Assembly (NCBI GenBank): GCA_945877855.1
Contig: CAMDWA010000027.1
Location: 1-37,015 of the forward strand
Length of the DNA stretch: 37,015 bases
Origin: Thermoflexus hugenholtzii JAD2
GTDB taxonomy: Bacteria > Chloroflexota > Anaerolineae > J036 > Brachytrichaceae
Direction of reading: 5' to 3'
The translations under genes were made by a program, and so were the position numbers. Numbering within the stretch: position 1 is the first letter of the stretch; every line of letters begins with the position of its first letter. Positions 8,461 through 16,900 of this stretch are shown here, one piece after another. The notes under the pieces are model-generated. The model saw only the letters and a program-made list of their open reading frames with translations. It was not told the origin of the DNA and did not search any database.

Positions 8461-9138
8461 ATGAATCAGTTACTAAGCAAAACGATTACAGGTTTTTTTA
8501 CATTAATGATTGCTTTGGCTTTGGTGCTATTTGTTTCGGCGGGCACTTTGGCTTATTGGCAAGCGTGGGTTTATTTGGCGGTGTTTGCTTTATGCGTTAT
8601 TATCATTACCGCCTATTTATTTAAATATGACCAACGGTTATTAGCCAGCCGTGTCAGCGCCGGGCCGACTGCCGAAGTTGAAAAAAGCCAAAAAGTGATT
8701 CAAAGTTTAGCCAGCTTGTTTTTTATAGGGTTATTTGTGGTGGCTGGGCTAGATTTCCGCTTTCATTGGTCAACGGTGTCGCTTGGGTTAGTGGTGCTCG
8801 CTAATGGCTTCGTCATCATTTCTTTTGTCATTATTTTTTTGGTTTTTAAAGAAAATAGCTATACCAGCGCTATTATTGAAATTGCCGATGAGCAACGGGT
8901 GATCACGACAGGCCCTTATCGCATCGTTCGTCATCCTATGTATGCTGGGGCTTTTCTGTTGCTCATCTTTTCGGCCTTAGCCTTGGGGTCTTGGGTTGCG
9001 GTGCCTTGCGCTGTGTGTTTAATGTTGTCGATTGTGCTACGGTTGATCGAAGAAGAGAAATTTTTATCGTCTCATCTCGCAGGCTATGATGCCTATCGCG
9101 CCCAAGTTCGCTATCGGCTTATTCCTTATCTTTGGTAA
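8461..9138 (+). CDS. Isoprenylcysteine carboxyl methyltransferase-family membrane protein
   Basis: Five or so hydrophobic helices are followed by the SAM-binding family signature ITTGPYRIVRHPMYAGAF and a C-terminal EEEKFL. This is the ICMT/PEMT (NnrU-like) fold, in which bacterial members methylate membrane-embedded substrates; the substrate here is unknown. An in-frame ATG exists at 8377. I chose 8461 because the intervening bases carry a GAAGCACACAAAG-CACTCAAAG repeat related to the hairpin at 10497 and encode a charged, atypical lead, while MNQLLSKTITGFFTLM begins directly with the first helix. The 3' end overlaps the convergent acetyltransferase gene by 20 bp. Confidence 0.82.
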   Translation: MNQLLSKTITGFFTLMIALALVLFVSAGTLAYWQAWVYLAVFALCVIIITAYLFKYDQRLLASRVSAGPTAEVEKSQKVIQSLASLFFIGLFVVAGLDFRFHWSTVSLGLVVLANGFVIISFVIIFLVFKENSYTSAIIEIADEQRVITTGPYRIVRHPMYAGAFLLLIFSALALGSWVAVPCAVCLMLSIVLRLIEEEKFLSSHLAGYDAYRAQVRYRLIPYLW

Positions 9139-9640
9139 CGCTAGGCGCTAGACGTAGCTCCATAAATACAATTTGCATCTTATCTGATACGGCATGATAG
9201 GGCGGTATTTCGCAAAAACCCAAGCTGCGATATAGCGCTTGGGCTGCTATTTGTCGCCCGCCCGTGCTTAGGCGCATTTCGCGATAGCCCAATAGACGCG
9301 CTGTGTTGATGGCGGTAACGGCTAAGGCCCGCCCCAGCCCTTGCCCACGAAATGGCGCATCGACAAACATCAACTTCATCTCGCCAATTTCTTGACTGTG
9401 CTTGCGTAAGGCCACCATGCCTGCGATCTCGTTATGCTGATAAGCCACGAATAGTTTTTCGGATGGCGATTGATGTGGGCTGAAAAACGGCGCGATATCG
9501 TCTTCGATGGTTTGCGCATCTTGTGCTAAAAGGTTATGTGCTTCTGGGTAGGTTTGCTGTAGCCAAGCCACCAATGAATGCGCCAGACGATAGGTCGTGC
9601 GGTGTTCTTTGGGGGTCTTGGCTTCTTTGATGTCGATCAT
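9119..9640 (-). CDS. GNAT-family N-acetyltransferase
   Basis: The 173-residue protein has the GNAT core. EIAGMVALRKHSQEIGEMKLMFVD forms strands 2-4. RGQGLGRALAVTAINTARLLGYREMRLSTG is motif A, with the acetyl-CoA-binding R-G-Q-G-L-G loop. ALYRSLGFCEIPPYH is motif B. The N-terminal 60 residues are a helical lead typical of the family. The acceptor is unknown. The gene ends by overlapping the convergent ICMT-family gene. The Met before IDIKEAKTPKEH is the only sensible start. Confidence 0.87.
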   Translation of the reverse strand: MIDIKEAKTPKEHRTTYRLAHSLVAWLQQTYPEAHNLLAQDAQTIEDDIAPFFSPHQSPSEKLFVAYQHNEIAGMVALRKHSQEIGEMKLMFVDAPFRGQGLGRALAVTAINTARLLGYREMRLSTGGRQIAAQALYRSLGFCEIPPYHAVSDKMQIVFMELRLAPSVTKDKE

Positions 9641-9693
9641 GCAAGGTTATTATTCATTTTATTGAGTATGGGTGCATGTTTTAAAGTATGACC

Positions 9694-10470
9694 TTAACTC
9701 GCAATCATGCCACCATCCACTACCAGCGCCGAGCCGGTCATAAATGAAGATTCGGCGCTGGCGAGGAAGGCGACGGTGGCGGCGATTTCGGCGGGGTCGC
9801 CATAGCGCCCAAGCGGAATGCTGGCAAAGAGGCGTTTGCGGGTGAGTTCGGGGTTATCGGGCGAAAGTGTATTTTCTAGCGTTTGCACCATTTGAGTGTC
9901 GGTGGGGGCCGGGCAGACGGCATTGACGCGAATTTTGTGGGCGGCAAATTCGAGCGCCGCGACCTTGGTCATGCCGATCACGGCATGTTTGCTGGCGGTA
10001 TAGGCCAGAATGCCGCGGCTGCCGCTCAGGCCAGACACCGAGGCGATGTTGACGATGGCCCCGCCGCGTGTTTGCATTTGTTTGGCCGCATATTTCATGC
10101 CCAGAAAAACACTGCGGGCGTTTACCGCCATGACACGGTCAAAGGTCTCATCTGGGTAATTCATAATCGGGCTAATCGGGCCTGAGATGCCAGCATTGTT
10201 GACCAGAATATCGAGTTGCCCAAAGTGCTCGATGATCTGTTGCAGCGCATTTTCCCAATCGGCGCTCACGGTTACATCACCCGAAATGGGCAAGGCGCGT
10301 TGCCCATTGGCTTTGATTGCCTGCATACAAGCCTCTAAATTCATGCTGGGCAGGTCGAGGGCGGCGACATCGGCCCCATCTTCAGCCAAGCGTTTGGCAA
10401 TGGCTAACCCAATCCCCCGCGCCGCGCCTGTGACCAGGGCGATTTTGTCTTGTAATGGTTTTTGTTTCAT
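9694..10470 (-). CDS. Short-chain dehydrogenase/reductase (SDR)
   Basis: The 258-residue protein is a classical SDR. It has the nucleotide-binding TGAARGIG near residue 15, an acidic D-L-P after strand 2 that suggests NAD preference, LVNNAGISGP, catalytic Ser in NIASVSGLSG, and Y-T-A-S-K (catalytic Tyr/Lys) near residue 160. The C-terminal FMTGSALVVDGGM is also typical. The start is placed at MKQKPLQDKIALVTG. A longer frame begins 13 codons upstream, but those codons run into the 10497-10568 hairpin. Relatives include 3-oxoacyl-ACP reductase-like and sugar or alcohol dehydrogenases; the substrate is not readable. Confidence 0.92.
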   Translation of the reverse strand: MKQKPLQDKIALVTGAARGIGLAIAKRLAEDGADVAALDLPSMNLEACMQAIKANGQRALPISGDVTVSADWENALQQIIEHFGQLDILVNNAGISGPISPIMNYPDETFDRVMAVNARSVFLGMKYAAKQMQTRGGAIVNIASVSGLSGSRGILAYTASKHAVIGMTKVAALEFAAHKIRVNAVCPAPTDTQMVQTLENTLSPDNPELTRKRLFASIPLGRYGDPAEIAATVAFLASAESSFMTGSALVVDGGMIAS

Positions 10471-10496
10471 ATTGGGGTTTATTATGATGCAAAACC

Positions 10497-10568
10497 TCTC
10501 ATGAAGCACACAAAGAACACAAAGAGAATTTATAAACCCTCTTTGTGTTCTTTGTGTGCTTCGTGAGA
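10497..10568. repeat. 30-bp-stem hairpin built from CACAAAG words
   Basis: Arms 10497-10526 and 10539-10568 match in 29 of 30 positions around a 12-base AT-rich loop. Each arm contains the repeated word ACACAAAG (period 9). It lies between the VOC gene and the SDR gene, both on the minus strand. A related single arm is present at about 8388-8415. Confidence 0.85.
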
Positions 10569-10624
10569 GATAAATTATGATGTTTTATACAACCGCTAAG
10601 GTTTACATCTTTGCAAAAATTTTG

Positions 10625-11542
10625 TTATGAATTGCGTAATGCCGCCACACGCGCCACAATATCGTGATTTGGCAATTGCTGGATGGCGAGATTGGCGCAT
10701 TGTGGCGATAGCTCGATCAATTCGATGACGTTGCCATCGGGATCATAGAGATAGGCCGTGTTGATGCCATTTTGCGCATCGGGCGATGTAATTTGTTGCG
10801 CCCCAGCGTGAATACAAGCTGCCAAAGTATTTGGCAGGTCGTTGACCTCAAAACACAGATGGTTGTAGCCAAGCGCTGTGAAGGGCTGCGGTCGTGTGTT
10901 TAAGGCTGTGGGTGATACATATTGTGCCAACTCTAGCGTTAGGTTTGCGCCCACCAGCCAAGTGAGGATGACCTCGACCTTGGGCAACGCGGCAATGAGA
11001 TCGAGATTGGGGTTGGGGCCAATTTTTCGCCCGCCCACCCGCGCCCCGCCCAGCAATTGATGATAAAAGGCCGCCAGCCGCTCGATATTGGGCGTGACGA
11101 TGGCGACATGGGCCGCCCAAGGCGATTGACCCAGTGGGGCTAGGGGTGATGCCTCTAACTCAATGACGTTGCCCTCTGGATCGCGGGCATAACAATAGCG
11201 CCAACCTGTGCCGAGATCGACCGGAGCCGAATGAAACTGCGCCCCAGCCGCAGCGCAATCATCATAAAGCCGCGCCATTTGTTGATGTTGAACACAAAAA
11301 TGGCTGATGCCAGCTTCGTTGACAGGTCGCCAACGGTTGGGTTGGGGTTGGGCTGGGGCAAAGGTTTGTAATTCGAGATAGCAATTGGGGGCGCGTAAAA
11401 GTAGGGACACAGCATGCTGTGCTCCTACTGGGCTGGGCATCGTCAAGGCTGTGTGATTAAACGCAAAGGCGCGGTGTAAAAAGGCACTCGATTGTGCTAG
11501 ATCGCCAACGGAGAGGCCGATGTGATGTAGGGCTTGGATCAT
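10625..11542 (-). CDS. VOC (glyoxalase/dioxygenase) family protein, two domains
   Basis: The 305-residue protein has two VOC modules. The first (about 1-130) opens with IQALHHIGLSVGDL and ends with RDPEGNVIELEA. The second (about 143-280) opens with WAAHVAIVTPNIERLAAFY and ends with LYDPDGNVIELIE. The paired beta-alpha-beta-beta-beta units, with His and Glu at the metal positions, fit glyoxalase or ring-cleavage dioxygenase relatives; the reaction is unknown. A 28-bp repeat palindrome is read through in frame at about residues 39-47. The neighbouring SDR on the same strand lies beyond a hairpin, so a shared operon is uncertain. Confidence 0.87.
   Translation of the reverse strand: MIQALHHIGLSVGDLAQSSAFLHRAFAFNHTALTMPSPVGAQHAVSLLLRAPNCYLELQTFAPAQPQPNRWRPVNEAGISHFCVQHQQMARLYDDCAAAGAQFHSAPVDLGTGWRYCYARDPEGNVIELEASPLAPLGQSPWAAHVAIVTPNIERLAAFYHQLLGGARVGGRKIGPNPNLDLIAALPKVEVILTWLVGANLTLELAQYVSPTALNTRPQPFTALGYNHLCFEVNDLPNTLAACIHAGAQQITSPDAQNGINTAYLYDPDGNVIELIELSPQCANLAIQQLPNHDIVARVAALRNS
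11401..11428. repeat. 28-bp palindrome inside the VOC gene
   Basis: The half-site GTAGGGACACAGCA is followed directly by its near-perfect complement (two mismatched pairs, centre GCATGC). In frame it encodes V-G-A-Q-H-A-V-S-L. It resembles the stand-alone palindromes of the intergenic regions and looks like a repeat taken into the coding sequence. Confidence 0.65.
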
Positions 11543-11674
11543 GGGAAATGCTTGTGAGGGGTTTATATTAACATGTCGCCCCTAAGCCAGCGCATTGCCG
11601 CCGCGTGCATAAAAAAACTTTTTGGTGATTTCGATCACGACCACATGATCCCCACTGCCAGCACAATAATGATT

Positions 11675-12223
11675 TCATGGCGACATTACATAACAGCCCG
11701 CTCGGGTTGGGTGATCTTCGACCTGTGAGCCATGACGCACTTTGCGAATGAGCCATAGCACTTGCCAATCTCCACTCGCTGCAATGGTGTGAATGATCCC
11801 AAACCAGAGCAGATTGCCATCGCCTAGTATAAGACTGAAAATGTAAGGGATGATGCCTAAAACCAGCCCGGGCATCAACCCACCCATGCGGTAAGCGCTA
11901 ATATCAACCGTCTCTTTTAAATGGGCAAAAGGGGTGAGCATTTTCCATTGAATGCCATATTCGACACTTGAAAATGGTTTTTTTGCCGCAATTGCCCATG
12001 TAAGCCCGTGAATTAACTCGTGAATAAAGATGCTGGCGATTAAAAGCAACACAAAAAGCAGAAAAGGCCAGGTGGGCGACATCGCTTCTGCGCCGTGTAT
12101 GCGATAAACCCCCCCGATTTGCAAAATGGCAATCGGCAAGGCGATGATAAATGCAATCATGTTGGCGCGTAACATCGAGATTGAAAGGTCTTCTTTGGGT
12201 TGGTTGGGCATGTTTGTTTCCAT
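11675..12223 (-). CDS. DUF3267-family membrane zincin (putative metalloprotease)
   Basis: The 182-residue protein has four hydrophobic helices. The zinc motif H-E-L-I-H-G-L-T-W lies at about residue 68, in the second helix. The family feature G-I-Q-W-K-M-L-T-P-F-A-H follows, then a second helix pair (GLMPGLVLGIIPYIFSLI). The C-terminus E-D-H-P-T-R-A-G-C-Y-V is usual for DUF3267. The zinc ligands and membrane setting suggest intramembrane proteolysis, but no substrate is known for the family. The first Met is at 12223; a second at 12211 is also possible. An open 32-codon stretch continues in frame past the TGA stop. Confidence 0.82.
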   Translation of the reverse strand: METNMPNQPKEDLSISMLRANMIAFIIALPIAILQIGGVYRIHGAEAMSPTWPFLLFVLLLIASIFIHELIHGLTWAIAAKKPFSSVEYGIQWKMLTPFAHLKETVDISAYRMGGLMPGLVLGIIPYIFSLILGDGNLLWFGIIHTIAASGDWQVLWLIRKVRHGSQVEDHPTRAGCYVMSP

Positions 12224-12250
12224 TGCGATTCAGAAAAGTTATGCGATAGC

Positions 12251-13273
12251 CTATTCGCCAAAAGCCAAGCGCGCGGATAGATGCGCCAAGGTTGATTCGG
12301 CCCCTTGGTTTTGGTTGACCCCCTCGGCAATGAGTGCATCAAAACAACCGCCAGTGACAGCGTTATAAAGTGGCAATGCATGACAATTGCGCCCATAAAA
12401 CCATTCTAAGGCCGATTGCGCCAGCGTATGATAACGTGGTTGTTCTAAGATTGAGGCGGCGGTTAACAATGCCTCGGTCATACAAGCCGCATCAATGGGC
12501 TGTTGATCAAACGTTGCGGCGGGGCTGCCTTGTTGATACCAACCATTTTGACCGATCAGGTTGAGTTGATCATTCACAAAGGTGGTCTTGATCAAAAATT
12601 CAAGGCTGCGTTGCCCGACCTCTAAATAGCGTTTTGAGCCGGTTAATTTGCCCGCCACAAGCATGGCTTGGGACAAAGTGGCATTGCCATAAGTCAATGA
12701 GCGCTCAAACCATTGCCATTGGTCATCGGCCACTTGCTGAAAAAGCCCGGCCAAATAGGCGGCATATTGGTCGATGTGGGCTAACATCACGGCAGCGTTT
12801 TGGTTGGCAGCATACACCTCGGCGCAACCAAGCATGGCCGATGCCACCGCACGCGGTGAGGTTAGCCACTCGATCGAGGTTTTGGCGCGGTTAAACATCC
12901 ATAATGCGGCATCGCACATGCCTTTTTCGGGGGCATGGTTTACGCCATACCCTAGCGCCCACAACGCCCGCCCATTTGAATCGGGCGAACCTTCAGATTC
13001 TAGCCATTGTCGGTCATAACCGGCAAAATTGCGAAATAGGCCGTCTTCACGCTGGGCATAAAGCATAAAGGCCAAGTAGCGCCGCGCCAAGATGAGTAAA
13101 TCGGTGCGATTGGTGATGGCATAAGCCTGTAAAGCCACCACAAAGGCCCGTGCATTGTCATCTAAGGTATAGCCGTGATTGGGGTCGCCAATACTCCAAC
13201 GGGCATGTTGCAATAGACCGGTGTCATCGCTCATATGCACCAAATGATCAAAACGCAGAGATGGGTATATCAT
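12251..13273 (-). CDS. (alpha/alpha)6-barrel glycosidase-like protein paired with GT4
   Basis: The 340-residue, helix-rich protein has no signal peptide. Repeated helix pairs and W-, Y- and D-rich loops (YTLDDNARAFVVAL, LFRNFAGYDRQWLES, SPDSNGRALWALGYG, FERSLTYGNATLSQAML, AACMTEALL) fit the six-hairpin glycosidase superfamily. Such proteins occur next to GT4 transferases and GH130 phosphorylases in many genomes. Catalytic residues are not certain. The ATG lies 26 bases inside the GT4 gene and has a near-perfect TAAGGAGGT with 8-base spacing, so the two are translationally coupled. The DUF3267 gene follows after 27 bases. The exact activity is unknown. Confidence 0.75.
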   Translation of the reverse strand: MIYPSLRFDHLVHMSDDTGLLQHARWSIGDPNHGYTLDDNARAFVVALQAYAITNRTDLLILARRYLAFMLYAQREDGLFRNFAGYDRQWLESEGSPDSNGRALWALGYGVNHAPEKGMCDAALWMFNRAKTSIEWLTSPRAVASAMLGCAEVYAANQNAAVMLAHIDQYAAYLAGLFQQVADDQWQWFERSLTYGNATLSQAMLVAGKLTGSKRYLEVGQRSLEFLIKTTFVNDQLNLIGQNGWYQQGSPAATFDQQPIDAACMTEALLTAASILEQPRYHTLAQSALEWFYGRNCHALPLYNAVTGGCFDALIAEGVNQNQGAESTLAHLSARLAFGE

Positions 13274-14471
13274 GCGAAATTACCTCCTTATAAGTATTCA
13301 CATATTGCTCGGCTACGGCAGGCCAAGTCCAACTTCGGCTAAAGGCATAGGCGCGTTGTTCCATGGTGTGCCGCAGGTTGGGGTGATCGAGCAAATTGTT
13401 GATGGCATGGGTCATGGCAGCGCTATCGCGGAATGGCACAAGGGTGCCATTGCCATTGTCCAAGACCTCGCGGGCATGAATAAAGGGGGTCGAGATGATG
13501 GCCTTGCCGCTGCCCATTGCATAGGCCAAAGTGCCACTGACGATTTGGGTGGGGTTGAGGTAAGGAATAAGATAGGTATCGGTGGCCAATAAATAATTGA
13601 TGAGCTGGGTTAACGAGAGATAGCGATCGATAAAGGCCACATTGTTTTGTAAATGCAAGTCGTTTACCAGCGTTTGTAATTGGGCGCGATAAGCCTCGCC
13701 TTCATGGGCACGCACCCCGGGGTGGGTTTGCCCAATGATGAGATAAAGCACTTCTGGGTGTGTGCGCACCACTTCGGGCAATGCGCGTATGGCAAATTCG
13801 ATGCCCTTATTGGGGCTAATGAGGCCAAAAGTAGACAAGAGTGTGCGGTCTTTATAGCCCAAATTTAGCTTGCTGGCAAAGTGGGCGCGTATGGGTTGGG
13901 TGACGGTGGGAATGCCATGCGGGATCATTTTGATTTTATTACGTGGAATACCGTAATCTTGGGTCAAAATGTCGGTGGCGGCATTGGCGAGCACAATGAG
14001 GCGAGCGCTGTGTTGAGCTAGATCGCCAGTGACCCGCCGCAATACTGGATCGGGATTAGGGATGACAGAGTGCAGGGTCGTGACAATGGGCTTGTTGGCC
14101 CGTTTATACAGCTCAAGCAAATATTCACCGCGTTCACCCCCAAAGAGACCATATTCATGTTGAATATTAATCGCATCAATCGGCATTTGGGCCAGTTTTT
14201 GGCTGGCGGCGATATAGCTGCGTATGTCGTTGCGCTCAATTTTGATCTGCACTTGTTTATCATAGGCATAGCCTTCAGGGCGGTCATTCATTGCCATAAC
14301 GACCGATGGTTGGTTGGTTGCCGTTTCGACCGCTGTCATGACATCGTAGGTAAATGTGGCAATGCCGCATTGGCGTGGCGGAAAACTGCCCAAGAAGGCC
14401 ACTCTGGGCGGTGTTTGGAGCGTGGCGAAATTGTTGAGGGGACGTTGCAAGGAAACAGTTGGAAAATACAT
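13248..14471 (-). CDS. GT4-family glycosyltransferase
   Basis: The 407-residue GT-B enzyme has an N-terminal Rossmann half with PPRVAFLGSFPPRQCGIATF and NIQHEYGLFGGERGEYL. The C-terminal half has STFGLISPNKGIEFAIRALP, YLIIGQTHP, LIPYLNPTQIVSGTLAYAMGSGKAIISTPF and a late E in the usual E-x7-E region. It transfers a sugar from a nucleotide donor in the cytosol; GT4 members of this clade act on mannose or glucose, but the donor cannot be read. The ATG follows GGAGGTAGC with good spacing. The glycosidase-like gene overlaps its 3' end, which argues for a joint role in one glycan. Confidence 0.9.
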   Translation of the reverse strand: MYFPTVSLQRPLNNFATLQTPPRVAFLGSFPPRQCGIATFTYDVMTAVETATNQPSVVMAMNDRPEGYAYDKQVQIKIERNDIRSYIAASQKLAQMPIDAINIQHEYGLFGGERGEYLLELYKRANKPIVTTLHSVIPNPDPVLRRVTGDLAQHSARLIVLANAATDILTQDYGIPRNKIKMIPHGIPTVTQPIRAHFASKLNLGYKDRTLLSTFGLISPNKGIEFAIRALPEVVRTHPEVLYLIIGQTHPGVRAHEGEAYRAQLQTLVNDLHLQNNVAFIDRYLSLTQLINYLLATDTYLIPYLNPTQIVSGTLAYAMGSGKAIISTPFIHAREVLDNGNGTLVPFRDSAAMTHAINNLLDHPNLRHTMEQRAYAFSRSWTWPAVAEQYVNTYKEVISHDIPISAF

Positions 14472-14671
14472 AATGAGCTACCTCCGGTATCTCAGATTAG
14501 GGCCGGTTTGCGATGCCGGTGTATGGCTTTGGGTAGAAATAAAGAGCAATTCTCGATGTTTTGGGGTGATCGAGCGATGTGCTTTTTATTGGGATGGTGT
14601 TTAAATATGCGTTATAAATGCATCTTATAACCCATCAGCCCTTATGGCATCTGGAGAGTGGGGAGTATTTG

Positions 14672-14692
14672 TCACCCCCAGTTGGGGAGGGG
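14672..14692. repeat. CACCCCCAGTTGGGG palindrome, copy 1
   Basis: TCACCCCCAGTTGGGGAGGG forms a small C/G hairpin in the 237-bp gap between GT4 and the MliC-META gene. The same 16-base core recurs at 21420. The rest of this gap shows no gene. Confidence 0.55.
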
Positions 14693-14708
14693 AAAGCCAT
14701 ACGAGGTT

Positions 14709-15473
14709 TTACGTTGAAATCACTTTTTTGACAAAGGTTAAAAAAGGGGTGCCATTGTCAAAATAAATGCGCAAGGTGTCGCCACTGACCTCATAGCGCA
14801 TGGCTGTTTGTAGCGATTTGAGATACCACGCCTCTTGTTGCATTGCGACAGGTTGACAAGCCATTAATGTGCTAACCAATGCGCCAAATTTTAGTTTATC
14901 GCCATCAATACGATACGTCCCACCGAGGCTATTGCAACCGCCGTCGCCATTAACACGCCCAACTGTGTCAAATGTAATGGATGAAAAAACAGCCGCAGCC
15001 ACTTTGCCATCGAGGCTGCTTTCTTGCAATTGCCAAGTGCTGCCGGCCAAACTTGAGGTTGGGGTGGTGACAATTTGTGAATTGGCGGTGCAATCATTGG
15101 CAATGATGTTGCCTTTTGTATCTTCAATTCGCGCATCATCGCCTTTGCCAAACATCAAGGTATTTTCATTGCCATATCGGATGCCACTGCCGCTGATTAA
15201 TTGGGTCAACACTTGGGTTTTGCCATTGATGGTTAAGCTGGCTTGGTTATTGCTAAAGACGATGTGAAATTTCTGACCATCAAGACAAGTGAAGTCGACA
15301 TTGTAGACCGCAGTCGGGCCTGTTGTTGGGTTAGGGCTTTGAGGCATCACGGGTGTTTTTTCGATAATGATCGTTGGCGGTGGGTTGCTCAAGGGGGTGG
15401 TCGGGGCGACACAGGCCATAAGCAATATGCACTGAAAAAATATGATGGGTAGGTGTTGATGATTGGGTTTCAA
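14709..15473 (-). CDS. MliC-META domain lipoprotein
   Basis: The 254-residue protein has a lipoprotein signal (hydrophobic stretch ending L-M-A-C, Cys about 21) and a Pro/Thr-rich linker. An MliC-like barrel follows (about 57-130: YNVDFTCLDGQKFHIVF, SGSGIRYGNENTLMFGKGDDA), then a META/HslJ domain (about 143-252: GSTWQLQES, GGCNSLGGTYRIDGDKLKF, STLMAC). MliC proteins inhibit C-type lysozyme at the cell surface; META domains occur in heat-shock HslJ and in proteins of novobiocin and stress response. The start is TTG with AAAGGA 8 bases upstream. It lies downstream of the disrupted META gene on the same strand. Confidence 0.83.
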   Translation of the reverse strand: MKPNHQHLPIIFFQCILLMACVAPTTPLSNPPPTIIIEKTPVMPQSPNPTTGPTAVYNVDFTCLDGQKFHIVFSNNQASLTINGKTQVLTQLISGSGIRYGNENTLMFGKGDDARIEDTKGNIIANDCTANSQIVTTPTSSLAGSTWQLQESSLDGKVAAAVFSSITFDTVGRVNGDGGCNSLGGTYRIDGDKLKFGALVSTLMACQPVAMQQEAWYLKSLQTAMRYEVSGDTLRIYFDNGTPFLTFVKKVIST

Positions 15474-16703
15474 GGTGTTTTCCTTTATGGTTCAGCAAAT
15501 AAATTAATGCGTGTAAGCGCCAAGCTGATGATTTTGTGCTTTCACTATTTCACTATTTCTATTAATTTGTTGTTTTGTAATTTAAAGGCGCGGGTCACAA
15601 TTGGGATTGAGGCTGTTGCAGTGGGCATATTGGGCTGATAAGGTAATATGACCGCAACAATAGTGCCAGAACGAATGGTAATCGATTGAACCAAAATATG
15701 ATCGCCCAACAAAATAGAATACATGGGGGTTGCAACCCCATTCTTGTTAATCACGCCGGTAAGATTGGTAAGCGTGTCATTGCCATCAGATGTAATCATC
15801 AACAAGACCACTGCGTCTTCGATCCCATCGCCATTGATATCGCCAAATGCTTGCTCTTTACCCAATTGGACTTTAATTTTTGCTGCCGATCCAAACGTGA
15901 CAGTGCCTTCATAGCTGCCGTCTTTTAATTGCACTATGCCGGTTTTTGTTTGTTTAATCGGATATTCAGCATTGCGCAAGGTTTCTAAAACAGAAAGGCT
16001 TGGCTGTGGGGGGCGTATGGGCAGTATCTCTGTCGCATTATCGACATGGGTCAATGACATCGCCATTGGCTGGTTAATTGCCATCCCCATACGGATAAAG
16101 GTGGCCGCGATTGCACCACTACTTGTATGCAATTCTAATTGGTCACCCTCGAGACGATAGGTCGTCGTCATTTCAAGGGCTTTGATGTAATTTGCCTCTT
16201 GTGCCATCACCCCGGCTGGCTCGGCACAGGTGCTGTGGGTCGTTGTGATGGCGCTGATGTTTATTTTTTTACCAGCCAATTCGTAATTGGCAGTATAGGT
16301 ATTGCAACCAGCCAAGCCCCCCAATTTGCCATCGTTGCTAAAGTTTATTGAGATATTTGAACCAATCAAAATACTCATGACCGCAAATTTGCTGTTGTTA
16401 TAACCAGTTGTGTGCCAAGTGATCCCATTTAGATCGCTGCTTTGCTTGATAAACGAAGCCAAGGCTTTGTCATTCTCATCAAATAAGGTTAATTGTTGAC
16501 CAACAATCTGGTAACGTGCCGTTGTTGTAATCGTCGCCAGATAGCTGTTGCCTGTTTTTTTGAGTGGGTCTGAACATGCAATCAAGGTTGAGGCGATATT
16601 CTTGCTGATGGTGAGTTTATCGCCTTTTATCATGTAGGCACTGCCATAATTGTTGCAACCATTTGTTGCATTTATATTGTTATTGGCAAAATTAAGGGTA
16701 ATT

Positions 16704-16900
16704 AAGACAGTGTTTCTTAAAACAATTTTTCGCCGAAATCACTATCTCAGCGTTGTTATGGGGCGGCAACGCCGCCCCATAACAACGCTGAGATAGTGAT
16801 TTCGGCATTCGTTTTGTCTAAATATGCTCTCTGATTTGATAAAACCACGTAATTACAGCTGACAAAAAAGTGAAATTTGATTTAAGAAACACTCTCTAAG
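16704..16900. mobile_element. 197-bp MITE-like element with TIRs and 7-bp target duplication
   Basis: The element ends match over 20 bases with 3 mismatches: TAAGACAGTGTTTCTTAAAA at the left and the reverse complement TTAGAGAGTGTTTCTTAAAT at the right. It is flanked by the direct repeat GGGTAAT at 16697-16703 and 16901-16907 (the repeat reads TAAGGGTAAT if the outer 3 bases are assigned to the target). It carries no coding sequence. Inside is a perfect 36-bp stem. It interrupts the META lipoprotein gene. The family of the source transposase is not known from this window. Confidence 0.87.
16733..16807. repeat. Perfect 36-bp-stem hairpin with GCCGAAATCACTAT tip
   Basis: Arms 16733-16768 and 16772-16807 are exact complements with a 3-base loop AAC. 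The outer 14 bases resemble the tips of the hairpins at 28232 and 32398; the inner stem is different. It forms the centre of the 197-bp element. Confidence 0.92.

Noticed and set aside
16704-16900. Small RNA gene in the META insertion
   Set aside because: The perfect stem could suggest an RNA, but the terminal repeats and target duplication explain the stretch as an inserted element.
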